A program made the translations under genes and the position numbers. From Burkholderiaceae bacterium (GTDB taxonomy: Bacteria; Pseudomonadota; Gammaproteobacteria; Burkholderiales; Burkholderiaceae_D), in assembly GCA_019752915.1 (NCBI GenBank), contig JAIELO010000103.1, positions 1-12,522 on the forward strand: a stretch of DNA of 12,522 nucleotides. Direction: 5' to 3'. Numbering within the stretch: the stretch's first letter is position 1; the number at the start of each line of letters is the position of its first letter. The notes below the pieces were generated by a model that worked only from the letters and a program-made list of their open reading frames with translations, made no database searches and was not told where the DNA came from. Of this stretch, positions 6,174 through 12,522 are shown in pieces.

Positions 6174-7748
6174 ATGCAAATTGCAGGCGAAATGATCATC
6201 GGCCGTAGCACGCTGTTCGGCAAAGAAGGCACGATGAAGGCGGTAGACCCATCGCGTAACGTGGAAATCGAGCCGGCGTTCGGGCTGGCTGGCGCTGCCG
6301 ATCTGCAGCGCGCCTGCGAACTGGCCGAGCAGGCCTTCGATGTGTATCGCGCTACCGGTCTGGAAGCCCGCGCCAAATTCCTCGAAACCATCGCCGACCG
6401 CATCATGGATCTGGGTCCTGCGCTGATCGAACGCGCGATGCAGGAAACCGGTCTGCCGCAAGTGCGTCTGGAAGGTGAACGTGGCCGAACCTGCAACCAG
6501 TTGCGCCTGTTTGCAAAAGTAGTGCGTGATGGTCTGTGGCAGTCGGCCACGCTGGATTCGGCGCTGCCGGAACGCACGCCACCGCGCGCTGATCTGCGCC
6601 TGCGTAAAATCGGTCTGGGGCCGGTAGCCGTGTTCGGCGCCAGTAACTTCCCGCTGGCATTCTCGGTGGCCGGTGGCGATACTGCCTCGGCACTGGCAGC
6701 CGGTTGCCCGGTGGTGGTGAAAGCTCACTCGGCCCACCTCGGTACCTCGGAACTGGTGGGTAAGGCGGTGGCCCGCGCGGCGCAGGAATGCGCCATGCCG
6801 GAAGGCGTGTTCTCGCTGCTGATCGGCGCTGGCCAGACCATCGGTCAGGCACTGGTGAGTCATCCTGCCATCAAGGCGGTCGGCTTTACCGGCTCGCGCG
6901 CTGGCGGCGTATCGCTGATGCGTACTGCGGCGGCGCGCAAGGAACCAATTCCGGTGTATGCCGAAATGAGCTCGATCAATCCGGTGTTCCTGCTGCCGGG
7001 CGCGCTGGATAATCCGAAGCTGCCACAGGCTTTTGCTGATTCGCTGACCATGGGCGCTGGCCAGTTCTGCACTAATCCCGGCATGCTGGTCGGTCTGAAG
7101 AGCGCCAAGCTCGAAGCGTTTGTGGCGGCAGTCGGCGGCACTATTGGCGCCAAGGCTGCCGCGACCATGCTCACGCCGGGCATCCACAAAGCCTATGTGA
7201 CGGGCGTTAGCACGCTGTCCTCTATCGACGGTGTGCGTCAGATGGCCGCTGGTCAGGGTAGCGAAGCGCCTTGCGCCGCGCAGGCCTTCCTGTATCAGGT
7301 ACCTGCCAGCGAATTCCTCAGCAATCCAGCACTGGAAGGCGAAATCTTCGGACCGACTTCGCTGCTGGTGGTGTGCGACGATGAAGCGCAAATGCTGGCA
7401 GTGGCCGAACACGTTGAAGGTCAGCTGACCTCGGCCATCCACGCTACCGCCGACGACCGTGAACTGGCGGCGAAGCTGATGCCGACGCTGGAGCGCAAAG
7501 TTGGCCGGATTCTGTTCAACGGTTTCGGTACCGGCGTGGAAGTGTCGCACGCGATGGTGCACGGTGGTCCGTTCCCGTCCACGTCGGATAGCCGCACCAC
7601 CTCGGTGGGGGCTTCGGCAATCGACCGTTTCCTGCGTCCGATCTGCTATCAGGATGTGCCGTCCTATCTGCTGCCGGAAGCGCTGGCCGATGCCAATCCG
7701 CAGAACATCCCGCGCGTGGTCAACGGTGATCTGGTATGGAACGGCTAA
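6174..7748 (+). CDS. 2-oxoglutarate semialdehyde dehydrogenase (2,5-dioxovalerate dehydrogenase)
   Basis: The 524-residue protein is an NAD(P)-dependent aldehyde dehydrogenase that turns 2-oxoglutarate semialdehyde into 2-oxoglutarate (EC 1.2.1.26), the last step of the route. The ATG at 6174 has GGAGG (6165-6169) 4 nt upstream. Landmarks are FGASNFPLAFS (Asn158), VVKAHSAHLGTSE with the cofactor-site Lys183, FTGSRAGG (238-245), the general base Glu264 in VYAEMSSINP, and the nucleophile Cys299 in GAGQFCTNPG. The SNFPLAFS and EMSSINPV sequences are characteristic of the ketoglutarate semialdehyde dehydrogenase subgroup (KGSADH-II/III like) rather than generic aldehyde dehydrogenases. Its product feeds the TCA cycle. 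The gene overlaps the lactonase gene by 13 nt, implying translational coupling. The same activity also serves pentose and hydroxyproline routes, but this context points to uronates. Confidence 0.92.
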   Translation: MQIAGEMIIGRSTLFGKEGTMKAVDPSRNVEIEPAFGLAGAADLQRACELAEQAFDVYRATGLEARAKFLETIADRIMDLGPALIERAMQETGLPQVRLEGERGRTCNQLRLFAKVVRDGLWQSATLDSALPERTPPRADLRLRKIGLGPVAVFGASNFPLAFSVAGGDTASALAAGCPVVVKAHSAHLGTSELVGKAVARAAQECAMPEGVFSLLIGAGQTIGQALVSHPAIKAVGFTGSRAGGVSLMRTAAARKEPIPVYAEMSSINPVFLLPGALDNPKLPQAFADSLTMGAGQFCTNPGMLVGLKSAKLEAFVAAVGGTIGAKAAATMLTPGIHKAYVTGVSTLSSIDGVRQMAAGQGSEAPCAAQAFLYQVPASEFLSNPALEGEIFGPTSLLVVCDDEAQMLAVAEHVEGQLTSAIHATADDRELAAKLMPTLERKVGRILFNGFGTGVEVSHAMVHGGPFPSTSDSRTTSVGASAIDRFLRPICYQDVPSYLLPEALADANPQNIPRVVNGDLVWNG

Positions 7749-8614
7749 GCGATGTTAGTTGCCAGGTGGGCGAAAGCCCGACCTGGCATGCCGCAGAAGG
7801 GGCGTGGTACTGGGTCGACATTCCACAGCGCCGCGTCTGGCGTCTGGATGCCAGCAGCGGTGCAACGCGCTTCTGGAGCACCGACGAAATGGTGGCCTGT
7901 GTGGTACCACGTTCGGATGGTGGGCTGATCGCGGGCATGGAAAGCGGCATCTTCGCGCTGGAGCTGGGCGACGCCGAAGCGGCGCTGCAGCGCAAACTGG
8001 CAGCACCGGCCAGCGGTCTGGATGCCGGCATGCGTTTCAATGATGGTCGCTGCGACCGTCAGGGACGCTTCTGGAGCGGCACCATGTTCATGGACATGGC
8101 GGCAGCGCGCGCGGTGGGGCAACTGTATCGCTACGATGCGCAGCGCGGTTTGTCCGCACCGGTGGTGAGCGAACTACTGACTCAGAATGGTCTGGCGTTT
8201 TCGCCCGATGGACGCACCATGTATCTGTCGGACTCGCATCCGCAGCGGCGTATGGTGTGGGCCTTCGATTACGACACCGATGCGGGCGTACCGTCGAAGC
8301 GCCGGGTATTTGCCGACATGACCAGCTTCGCCGGTCGTCCCGATGGTGCTGCGATCGATACCGATGGCTGCTACTGGGTGTGCGGTAATGATGATGGCTG
8401 CGTGCTGCGTTTCGCCCCGGACGGCAAGCTCGATCGCCGTGTCGACGTACCGATGCTGAAACCGGCCATGTGCGCTTTCGGTGGCAAGAACCTCGATACG
8501 CTGATGGTCACCTCCATCATTTCCGGCAAGCCGGAGGATGCGCAGTGGGGCGGTGCGGTGGTGCTGTTGCAGCCGGGCGCACAGGGCGTGGCCGAAACGC
8601 TGTTCGCCGCTTAA
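7736..8614 (+). CDS. SMP-30/gluconolactonase-family sugar lactonase, likely aldarolactonase
   Basis: The 292-residue protein is a six-bladed beta-propeller of the SMP-30/gluconolactonase/LRE-like family. It lacks a signal peptide, so it acts in the cytoplasm. Metal-site residues fit the family: Glu13 (GESPTW), Asn151 (TQNGLAFSPDG) and Asp203 (GRPDGAAID); substrate-contact residues near Arg100, Asn102 and Asp103 (MRFNDGRCD) are also present. It is inferred to hydrolyse the galactaro- or glucaro-lactone made by Udh into galactarate or glucarate. The ATG at 7736 lies inside the end of the aldehyde dehydrogenase gene and its first residues precede Glu13, so a later start would remove a metal ligand. 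There is no strong Shine-Dalgarno, which agrees with coupling to the upstream gene. Related lactonases also act on arabino- or xylonolactones; the Udh context favours aldarolactones. Confidence 0.88.
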   Translation: MERLSDVSCQVGESPTWHAAEGAWYWVDIPQRRVWRLDASSGATRFWSTDEMVACVVPRSDGGLIAGMESGIFALELGDAEAALQRKLAAPASGLDAGMRFNDGRCDRQGRFWSGTMFMDMAAARAVGQLYRYDAQRGLSAPVVSELLTQNGLAFSPDGRTMYLSDSHPQRRMVWAFDYDTDAGVPSKRRVFADMTSFAGRPDGAAIDTDGCYWVCGNDDGCVLRFAPDGKLDRRVDVPMLKPAMCAFGGKNLDTLMVTSIISGKPEDAQWGGAVVLLQPGAQGVAETLFAA

Positions 8615-8629
8615 GGCACTATCTTCAAC

Positions 8630-8669
8630 AAAGCAGTGCACCGCGCAGCCGCGTGGGTCACTGCTTTTT
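8630..8669. terminator. Bidirectional-type terminator between convergent genes
   Basis: AAAGCAGTG (8630-8638) pairs with CACTGCTTT (8659-8667), with a GC-rich interior that can pair further (GCG 8643-8645 with CGC 8650-8652). On the + strand it is followed by T-residues to 8669, serving the lactonase gene. On the - strand it overlaps the stop codon of the secreted-protein gene (8658-8660) and is followed by a weaker T-run, so it may also stop that transcript. Confidence 0.8.
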
Positions 8670-9161
8670 CAATTGCAGACGGAACTGGGTAATCCATTTA
8701 CCGTCGATCTGCATCTCGCTGTGGGCCAGATAACTGTCTTCCGACGTGGGCGTCCAGCGTACGCGGTAGCGCAGCGCTTTGCCGGCCGCGACATAGTCGG
8801 TGGCCGGAAAATCCAGTCCACTGGCGTCAGCGATCATGGTGCCACGACTGTAGCCGCCACCGTTTTCCACATACAGAAATGCCACCTGTGCGCTGGCACT
8901 ATCGTAGTAGTACAGGGTTTCGCCGACATAATCGGGGCGACCGGGAGAGCGTACGGTGTGTACGTCGCGTAGTACATGGCCTTCGTACTGCCACTGGAAA
9001 CAGTGTTCGTCGATGGTTTTGCCATCGGCGAAGGTGGCTTTCCAGCAGTGCCCGGCCAGAAACGCCATCGGTTTGAGTGCTTCAACGGGCGCCGCGCTGG
9101 CGCCCGATACCAGTAGCATGGGCAGGGTGATGAGATGGATCAGAGGGTTGAAACGACGCAT
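8658..9161 (-). CDS. Small secreted protein of unknown function
   Basis: The protein has 167 residues and I do not recognise a family with certainty. The N-terminus has a basic start (MRRF), a hydrophobic stretch (LIHLITLPMLLVSG) and an ASA-AP signal peptidase I site, so cleavage after residue 23 would export it to the periplasm or outside. The mature part is Trp- and Tyr-rich and beta-strand-like, with MAFLAGHCWKATF (32-44), DEHCFQWQYEGHVLRD (51-66), LYYYDSASAQVAFLYVENGG and YRVRWTPTSEDSYLAHSEMQ segments; Cys39 and Cys54 may pair. It could be a lipocalin-like or DUF1579-like fold, which is a guess. GCGGAG lies about 7 nt upstream of the ATG and a clear -10 (TATACT) sits at 9189-9194. It follows the polygalacturonase gene by 66 nt on the same strand. 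Confidence 0.75.
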   Translation of the reverse strand: MRRFNPLIHLITLPMLLVSGASAAPVEALKPMAFLAGHCWKATFADGKTIDEHCFQWQYEGHVLRDVHTVRSPGRPDYVGETLYYYDSASAQVAFLYVENGGGYSRGTMIADASGLDFPATDYVAAGKALRYRVRWTPTSEDSYLAHSEMQIDGKWITQFRLQLKKQ

Positions 9162-9188
9162 GGCTGGACTCCGCTAACCGAGGAGCCC

Positions 9189-9217
9189 AGTATAAACGAG
9201 ATAAGCGGCGAACCTCA
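9189..9217 (-). promoter_or_regulatory. Putative promoter of the small secreted-protein gene
   Basis: On the - strand TATACT (9189-9194 of the + strand) is preceded by TT, giving a near-consensus extended AT-rich -10, about 28 nt from the ATG. No clear -35 hexamer is found at 16-18 nt; the region there is occupied by a 13-bp tandem repeat (9205-9230), which could be an activator site or just a chance duplication. Confidence 0.5.
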
Positions 9218-9230
9218 GCGGCGAACCTCA
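9205..9230. repeat. 13-bp tandem duplication at the end of the polygalacturonase gene
   Basis: GCGGCGAACCTCA occurs twice without a gap (9205-9217 and 9218-9230), followed by the first three bases GCG of a third copy. The polygalacturonase stop codon (TCA at 9228-9230 on the + strand) is in the copy nearer the gene. The duplication could have arisen by slippage; its other copy lies in the promoter region of the next gene. Confidence 0.85.
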
Positions 9231-11129
9231 GCGCTCCAGTGTGGTGTTGTGCACGGTGGTGCCGATGGTGACGTTTTTCAGCGTCAGTCCTTTGACGTTG
9301 TACAGGAACCATGGCTGCGCGGTGTTGACCGGTGTGCCGAAATCGCAGTCGCTGATACTGACATTGGTCACCGGCGGCACGGGCGGTACTGGCAGCGGGC
9401 CGTTGTAGTCGGAGGCGACCGGGCCCAGAATCACGATGGCCTGATAGCAGGACGCAGTTTTGCCATCGCGGGTGCGTACATTGCCGGTGCGGACGTTGGA
9501 GATGTGGACGTTGTCCACAATCGGCGGACGGGTGCGCACGTTATCGCTGGTCGGGGTGTAGTCGCAGTCGAAGGTGACGATGGCGCCGGCCGCCGTGGCC
9601 ACGGTCTTGGACTGGATCGGGGAACCCGGCAGCGAGGCGTAGAAGGAAGGGCTGGTCTGCACGCCGTTCGGAATGCTAATGTCACGCACGAAGAAATTGC
9701 GCAGGTAGCCGCCGCGATTCAGATTGGTTTTCAGTCGGATCGCGGTATTGAGCGGATTGGTCGCCCAGTTGATGTTCTGGAACGTCAGCTTCTGTGCATA
9801 CACGTTCTGGATGCCACCGGCCATTTCGCTGCCCAGCGTGACGGCGCCGTGACCACTTTGCATGATGCAGTTCTGGATCACGATGTTCTGCGACGGACCG
9901 TACTGGGTGTCGAGATCCTTGCCTGCCTTGATGGCGATGCAGTCATCACCGGTGTCGAAGGTGCAGCCTTCGATCAGTACATGGTCGCAGGCTTCCGGAT
10001 CGAAGCCGTCGCTATTCGGACCCAGACTTTCGCAATGGACGTTACGGATCACGATATTCCGGCAATGCACCGGGTGGTGCTGCCAGAACGGCGTGTGGGT
10101 CACGTGGTAGCCCTGTAGCAGCACGTTGGTGCAGCCGATCAGCTGGATCATCGGTGGACGCAGGTAGTGGCCGATGCCGAACACACGGCGCGCAATCGGC
10201 ACACCGGCTTCGGACAGCGCCGGCAGATACTGTGCATCGGCGCGCCAGCGCTGGCCTTCACCTTGAATCAGCAGGCGTTCGGCCTCGGTCAGTTGTGGAG
10301 CGACGTCGGCTAGCGAGAGCGCGTTGAGCGGATTCTCGGTATTCTCCGACATTTTCCCTTTGCTGAAATTCGGTGTCGAGCCTTGTGCCACCGCGTTCAG
10401 GGTTTTCAGTTTGCCTTTCCAGGTCCACCAGCAATCGCCCTGTTCGTTGAACGGCACGCCGCCCTGACCGTTCAGGGTGCTGGTCCAGTCGGCGCCTGTG
10501 AGGGCGATGTTGTGCTGGCCGTAGGCGTAAATCATCGACGAGAAATTCAGGCAGTCGTTACTCTGCCAGCGTGAAATCGACAGCTTGCCGTGTTTGCCGC
10601 AATCGATCTCGCCATAGCGGGCGTAGTCGAGTGGCTGATTGCTGAAATAGATCTGGGCGCCAGCCGCCAGATGCACGTGGACATTCGAGCGCAGCACAAT
10701 CGGGCCGGCGCAGTACCAGCGTCCGGACGGGATGACCACGCGGCCGCCGCCAGCGGCGTGACAGGCTTCGATGGCATCGCGGAAGGCGGCATAGCAGTCG
10801 GGCGAATCTGGTGCAGGGGTGTCGATGACATCCTGCTCTTCAAAGGAAATCCACGCGCGTACTTTGACCATACTGCATGGCTTGGCGCCGTAGGCGGTCA
10901 CCAGGAAATCCTGCTGGCGGAAGCTCAGTGGCTTCGATACGTGGTCGATGATGGCCTGTGCGCGCAACCACGGATCCGGTGCGGTGCTGGCGCTGGCTGG
11001 CAATGCGGCGGCCATGCCGGCTGCGGGCAGCGCCTTCATCAGATTGCGGCGCAGAGCGTTGATGCTACCGTCAGTGCTCACGCCGCTGTTCACGCTGTTA
11101 TTCACGCTGTTATTCAACTTGTTGCTCAT
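9228..11129 (-). CDS. GH28 polygalacturonase with Tat signal peptide
   Basis: The 633-residue protein is a right-handed beta-helix pectinase that hydrolyses polygalacturonate, probably releasing galacturonate or small oligomers. The ATG at 11129 (AGGA about 9 nt upstream) was preferred to an in-frame ATG at 11213, inside the preceding gene. After an Asn/Ser-rich start, ALRRNLMKALPAAGMAAALPASAS carries twin arginines at 27-28 and a signal-like hydrophobic run, pointing to Tat export. GH28 motifs are seen in order: NSDGFDP (372-378, where NTD is usual), TGDDCIAIK with Asp395 and Asp396, SGHGAVTLGSE with His427, and RLK (465-467; RIK is usual). The length and the internal insertion resemble exo-acting bacterial GH28 enzymes; endo action cannot be excluded. 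The pectinesterase stop lies 10 nt upstream, so the pair is likely translationally coupled. Confidence 0.92.
   Translation of the reverse strand: MSNKLNNSVNNSVNSGVSTDGSINALRRNLMKALPAAGMAAALPASASTAPDPWLRAQAIIDHVSKPLSFRQQDFLVTAYGAKPCSMVKVRAWISFEEQDVIDTPAPDSPDCYAAFRDAIEACHAAGGGRVVIPSGRWYCAGPIVLRSNVHVHLAAGAQIYFSNQPLDYARYGEIDCGKHGKLSISRWQSNDCLNFSSMIYAYGQHNIALTGADWTSTLNGQGGVPFNEQGDCWWTWKGKLKTLNAVAQGSTPNFSKGKMSENTENPLNALSLADVAPQLTEAERLLIQGEGQRWRADAQYLPALSEAGVPIARRVFGIGHYLRPPMIQLIGCTNVLLQGYHVTHTPFWQHHPVHCRNIVIRNVHCESLGPNSDGFDPEACDHVLIEGCTFDTGDDCIAIKAGKDLDTQYGPSQNIVIQNCIMQSGHGAVTLGSEMAGGIQNVYAQKLTFQNINWATNPLNTAIRLKTNLNRGGYLRNFFVRDISIPNGVQTSPSFYASLPGSPIQSKTVATAAGAIVTFDCDYTPTSDNVRTRPPIVDNVHISNVRTGNVRTRDGKTASCYQAIVILGPVASDYNGPLPVPPVPPVTNVSISDCDFGTPVNTAQPWFLYNVKGLTLKNVTIGTTVHNTTLER
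11089..11124. repeat. 12-bp tandem repeat encoding an Asn/Ser-rich N-terminus
   Basis: TTCACGCTGTTA appears twice in tandem (11089-11100 and 11101-11112), followed by a diverged third unit TTCAACTTGTTG (11113-11124). On the - strand they encode the repeated NNSV-type start of the polygalacturonase (NKLNNSVNNSVNSGV), just before the Tat signal. Copy number changes keep the frame, as each unit is four codons. Confidence 0.85.
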
Positions 11130-11139
11130 ATTGTGCGTC

Positions 11140-12522
11140 CTATTCATCCGAATTATTGAATTCACCGAGGAAGATTCTGCTGGCCGGTGGCGCTTGCGTG
11201 TAACCGAGGTCACGTTGCGGATCGATGCCTGCCTGACGCAGATAGTTCCAGTGCTGCGTTGCGTTGTATTGGGCGGGGCGGTAAGCCAGCGTGCCCGGCT
11301 TGTTCCAGTCGGCCCACGGAGTCAGGCGGTTGATGTGGGTGCCGATACGCGAGTTCAGCACCACCATTTTCCCTACTGCTTCCAGCGAGGTGCGTGCAAC
11401 CGTTCCTTTTGGCGCCTGATAGCCGTTGCTCGGCCCATAGCTGCAGACGTAGCCATCGACCGCGACCGGCGCGTAAGGACTGCAGCGGGCGCTGTGGAAC
11501 CACTGACGCAGCAGATAGAACTTGCCTGCGCGGGCATTGGCGGAATTGTCATGACTGAAGTGGCAGGTATCGAAGACAAATCCGTAGCGGGTGTTGAGGT
11601 GGGTGTCCGGCGCTGCCACATAAGACGTGCCACGCTCACCCAGTGTACGGATTTCGCTCTGATAGAAATAGGCGGTGCTGTCGCCGAAGATGAAATCAAC
11701 GTCACCTTCGATATACGACTTGTTGAAGAAGCTGCGCGAGGTACTACCGATCTGCGGCGACTTCAGGAACAGGGTGTCCTGAAAACCGATCAGACGGATG
11801 TTTTCGAACTGGGCTTTATCCGCACCGTCGACCTGCAAGGCCAGCGCCTGATGGTGGACGTTGTTGATGTTGGGGAGTTCTTCGGCGCGGGCGTTGCCGG
11901 TATCTTTGTTGTAGCCGTTCTCGAAACTCAGGTTGCGTGCCTGAAAGCCGTTACTCTGCACCCAGACTGTGGCAGTGGCCATGGTCTGGATCACGCTGCG
12001 CTCTTTGATGGTGGCATACATCGCCTGCACTTCCGGCGCCGCGTCGCGGAATTGCGCGCCATGGCGGGCGACGTATTCTGCACCACTATTGGAGGCATCC
12101 AGCTTGGCGACGATGCGGGTCGCGCTGGCATCCTTGCCTTCACCATACATCGTGAGCGGGGCGGTGACGGCCGGGATATACACCAGTTCATGGTAGACGC
12201 CGGGACGGATCAGCATATACAGACGCTTGGCCGGATGCTGCTTGCTGTCGGCCACCGCACGGCTAACGGCTTGCTGCACAGTGTTGAAGGTCTTGACGCC
12301 ATCAGCACGGGCTTGCGGGTCGACGATGTAGTCCGGCGTGAAGCTGGCACCGCGTGCCAGCGGATCCTTGAGCGGATCCCACGGGTCGGTGCGCTCCTGA
12401 CCTGCTACGCCGACGTACTTGAGCACTTCTTCGTAGCTGTATTGCTTTGCCTGTTCCAGACTCAGTTGCGGGCGCGTGGCGACAGCGACCATGTCGGGGT
12501 AGGGCAGGAAGCGGCCGGCGCA
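11140..12522 (-). CDS. Pectinesterase (CE8), 5' end outside window
   Basis: The frame is open to the window edge: 10 codons (CAGRFLPYPD) precede the ATG at 12492, so the N-terminus and probable signal peptide are missing. At least 460 residues are visible. The enzyme removes methyl esters from pectin outside the cell or in the periplasm (EC 3.1.1.11), preparing it for polygalacturonase. Counted from the internal ATG, the CE8 sites are FQDTLF with Gln238 and Asp239, GDVDFIFG with the nucleophile Asp266, and YLLRQW with Arg329 and Trp331, where plant-type enzymes have LGRPW. The long insertions and the region near VHHQALALQVDG match the larger bacterial PemA-like enzymes. The TAG stop (11140-11142) falls just upstream of the polygalacturonase ATG and overlaps its ribosome-site region. 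Confidence 0.9.
   Translation of the reverse strand, partial: CAGRFLPYPDMVAVATRPQLSLEQAKQYSYEEVLKYVGVAGQERTDPWDPLKDPLARGASFTPDYIVDPQARADGVKTFNTVQQAVSRAVADSKQHPAKRLYMLIRPGVYHELVYIPAVTAPLTMYGEGKDASATRIVAKLDASNSGAEYVARHGAQFRDAAPEVQAMYATIKERSVIQTMATATVWVQSNGFQARNLSFENGYNKDTGNARAEELPNINNVHHQALALQVDGADKAQFENIRLIGFQDTLFLKSPQIGSTSRSFFNKSYIEGDVDFIFGDSTAYFYQSEIRTLGERGTSYVAAPDTHLNTRYGFVFDTCHFSHDNSANARAGKFYLLRQWFHSARCSPYAPVAVDGYVCSYGPSNGYQAPKGTVARTSLEAVGKMVVLNSRIGTHINRLTPWADWNKPGTLAYRPAQYNATQHWNYLRQAGIDPQRDLGYTQAPPASRIFLGEFNNSDE

Noticed and set aside
5565..7562. Very long open frame (665 codons) on the - strand across udh and the aldehyde dehydrogenase gene
   Set aside because: It is antisense to two clearly recognisable enzymes and crosses a strong terminator. 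Its translation is rich in His, Arg and Gln with no domain, as expected from a shadow frame in GC-rich genes.
9135..10118. 327-codon + strand frame opposite the polygalacturonase gene
   Set aside because: It is antisense to a gene with clear GH28 motifs and shows no recognisable domain.
11130..11213. Earlier polygalacturonase start at 11213
   Set aside because: It would overlap the pectinesterase gene by over 70 nt and adds a basic, non-signal extension; the ATG at 11129 has an AGGA site upstream.

Overview
The window looks like chromosomal DNA of a Gram-negative, moderately GC-rich proteobacterium. The protein families and the gene combination suggest a betaproteobacterium, possibly of the Neisseriales or Burkholderiales; this placement is inferred from the look of the proteins and not from any marker gene. 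Genes are dense, with short spacers, clear Shine-Dalgarno sites and two convincing rho-independent terminators. No rRNA, tRNA, CRISPR array or insertion sequence was seen.

Region 1 (1-3051, + strand) is a tellurium-resistance/stress (ter) type cluster. It holds the C-terminus of a DUF475/TerC-like membrane protein, a TerD protein, a TIGR00266/AIM24-type protein, a TerZ-like TerD paralogue and an HDOD-domain protein. Two adjacent hairpins separate the TerZ-like gene from the HDOD gene.

Region 2 (about 3052-8669, + strand) is an oxidative hexuronate catabolism cluster. It holds an FCD-type GntR regulator, 5-keto-4-deoxyglucarate dehydratase/decarboxylase (KdgD), uronate dehydrogenase (Udh), a terminator, 2-oxoglutarate semialdehyde dehydrogenase and an SMP-30-type sugar lactonase that overlaps it. 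The inferred route is D-galacturonate (or D-glucuronate) to aldaro-lactone (Udh), to galactarate/glucarate (lactonase), to 5-keto-4-deoxyglucarate (dehydratase, not in this window), to 2-oxoglutarate semialdehyde (KdgD), to 2-oxoglutarate (aldehyde dehydrogenase). A strong inverted repeat upstream of kdgD overlaps its likely -10 box and is a good candidate operator for the GntR protein.

Region 3 (8658-12522, - strand) converges on region 2 at a hairpin around 8630-8669. Reading along the - strand it holds a pectinesterase (CE8) cut by the window edge, a Tat-signal GH28 polygalacturonase 10 nt downstream, and a small secreted protein of unknown function with its own likely promoter. The pectinesterase would de-esterify pectin, the GH28 enzyme would release galacturonate, and region 2 would oxidise it to the TCA cycle. 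No uronate transporter, galactarate dehydratase or pectate lyase is in the window.

Nothing here is clearly a wholly new system. The points most worth a second look are the HDOD protein with an altered HD motif beside the ter genes, the small secreted protein beside the pectinases, the repeat-rich leader upstream of the aldehyde dehydrogenase, the perfect 24-bp palindrome between kdgD and udh, and the probable kdgD operator.
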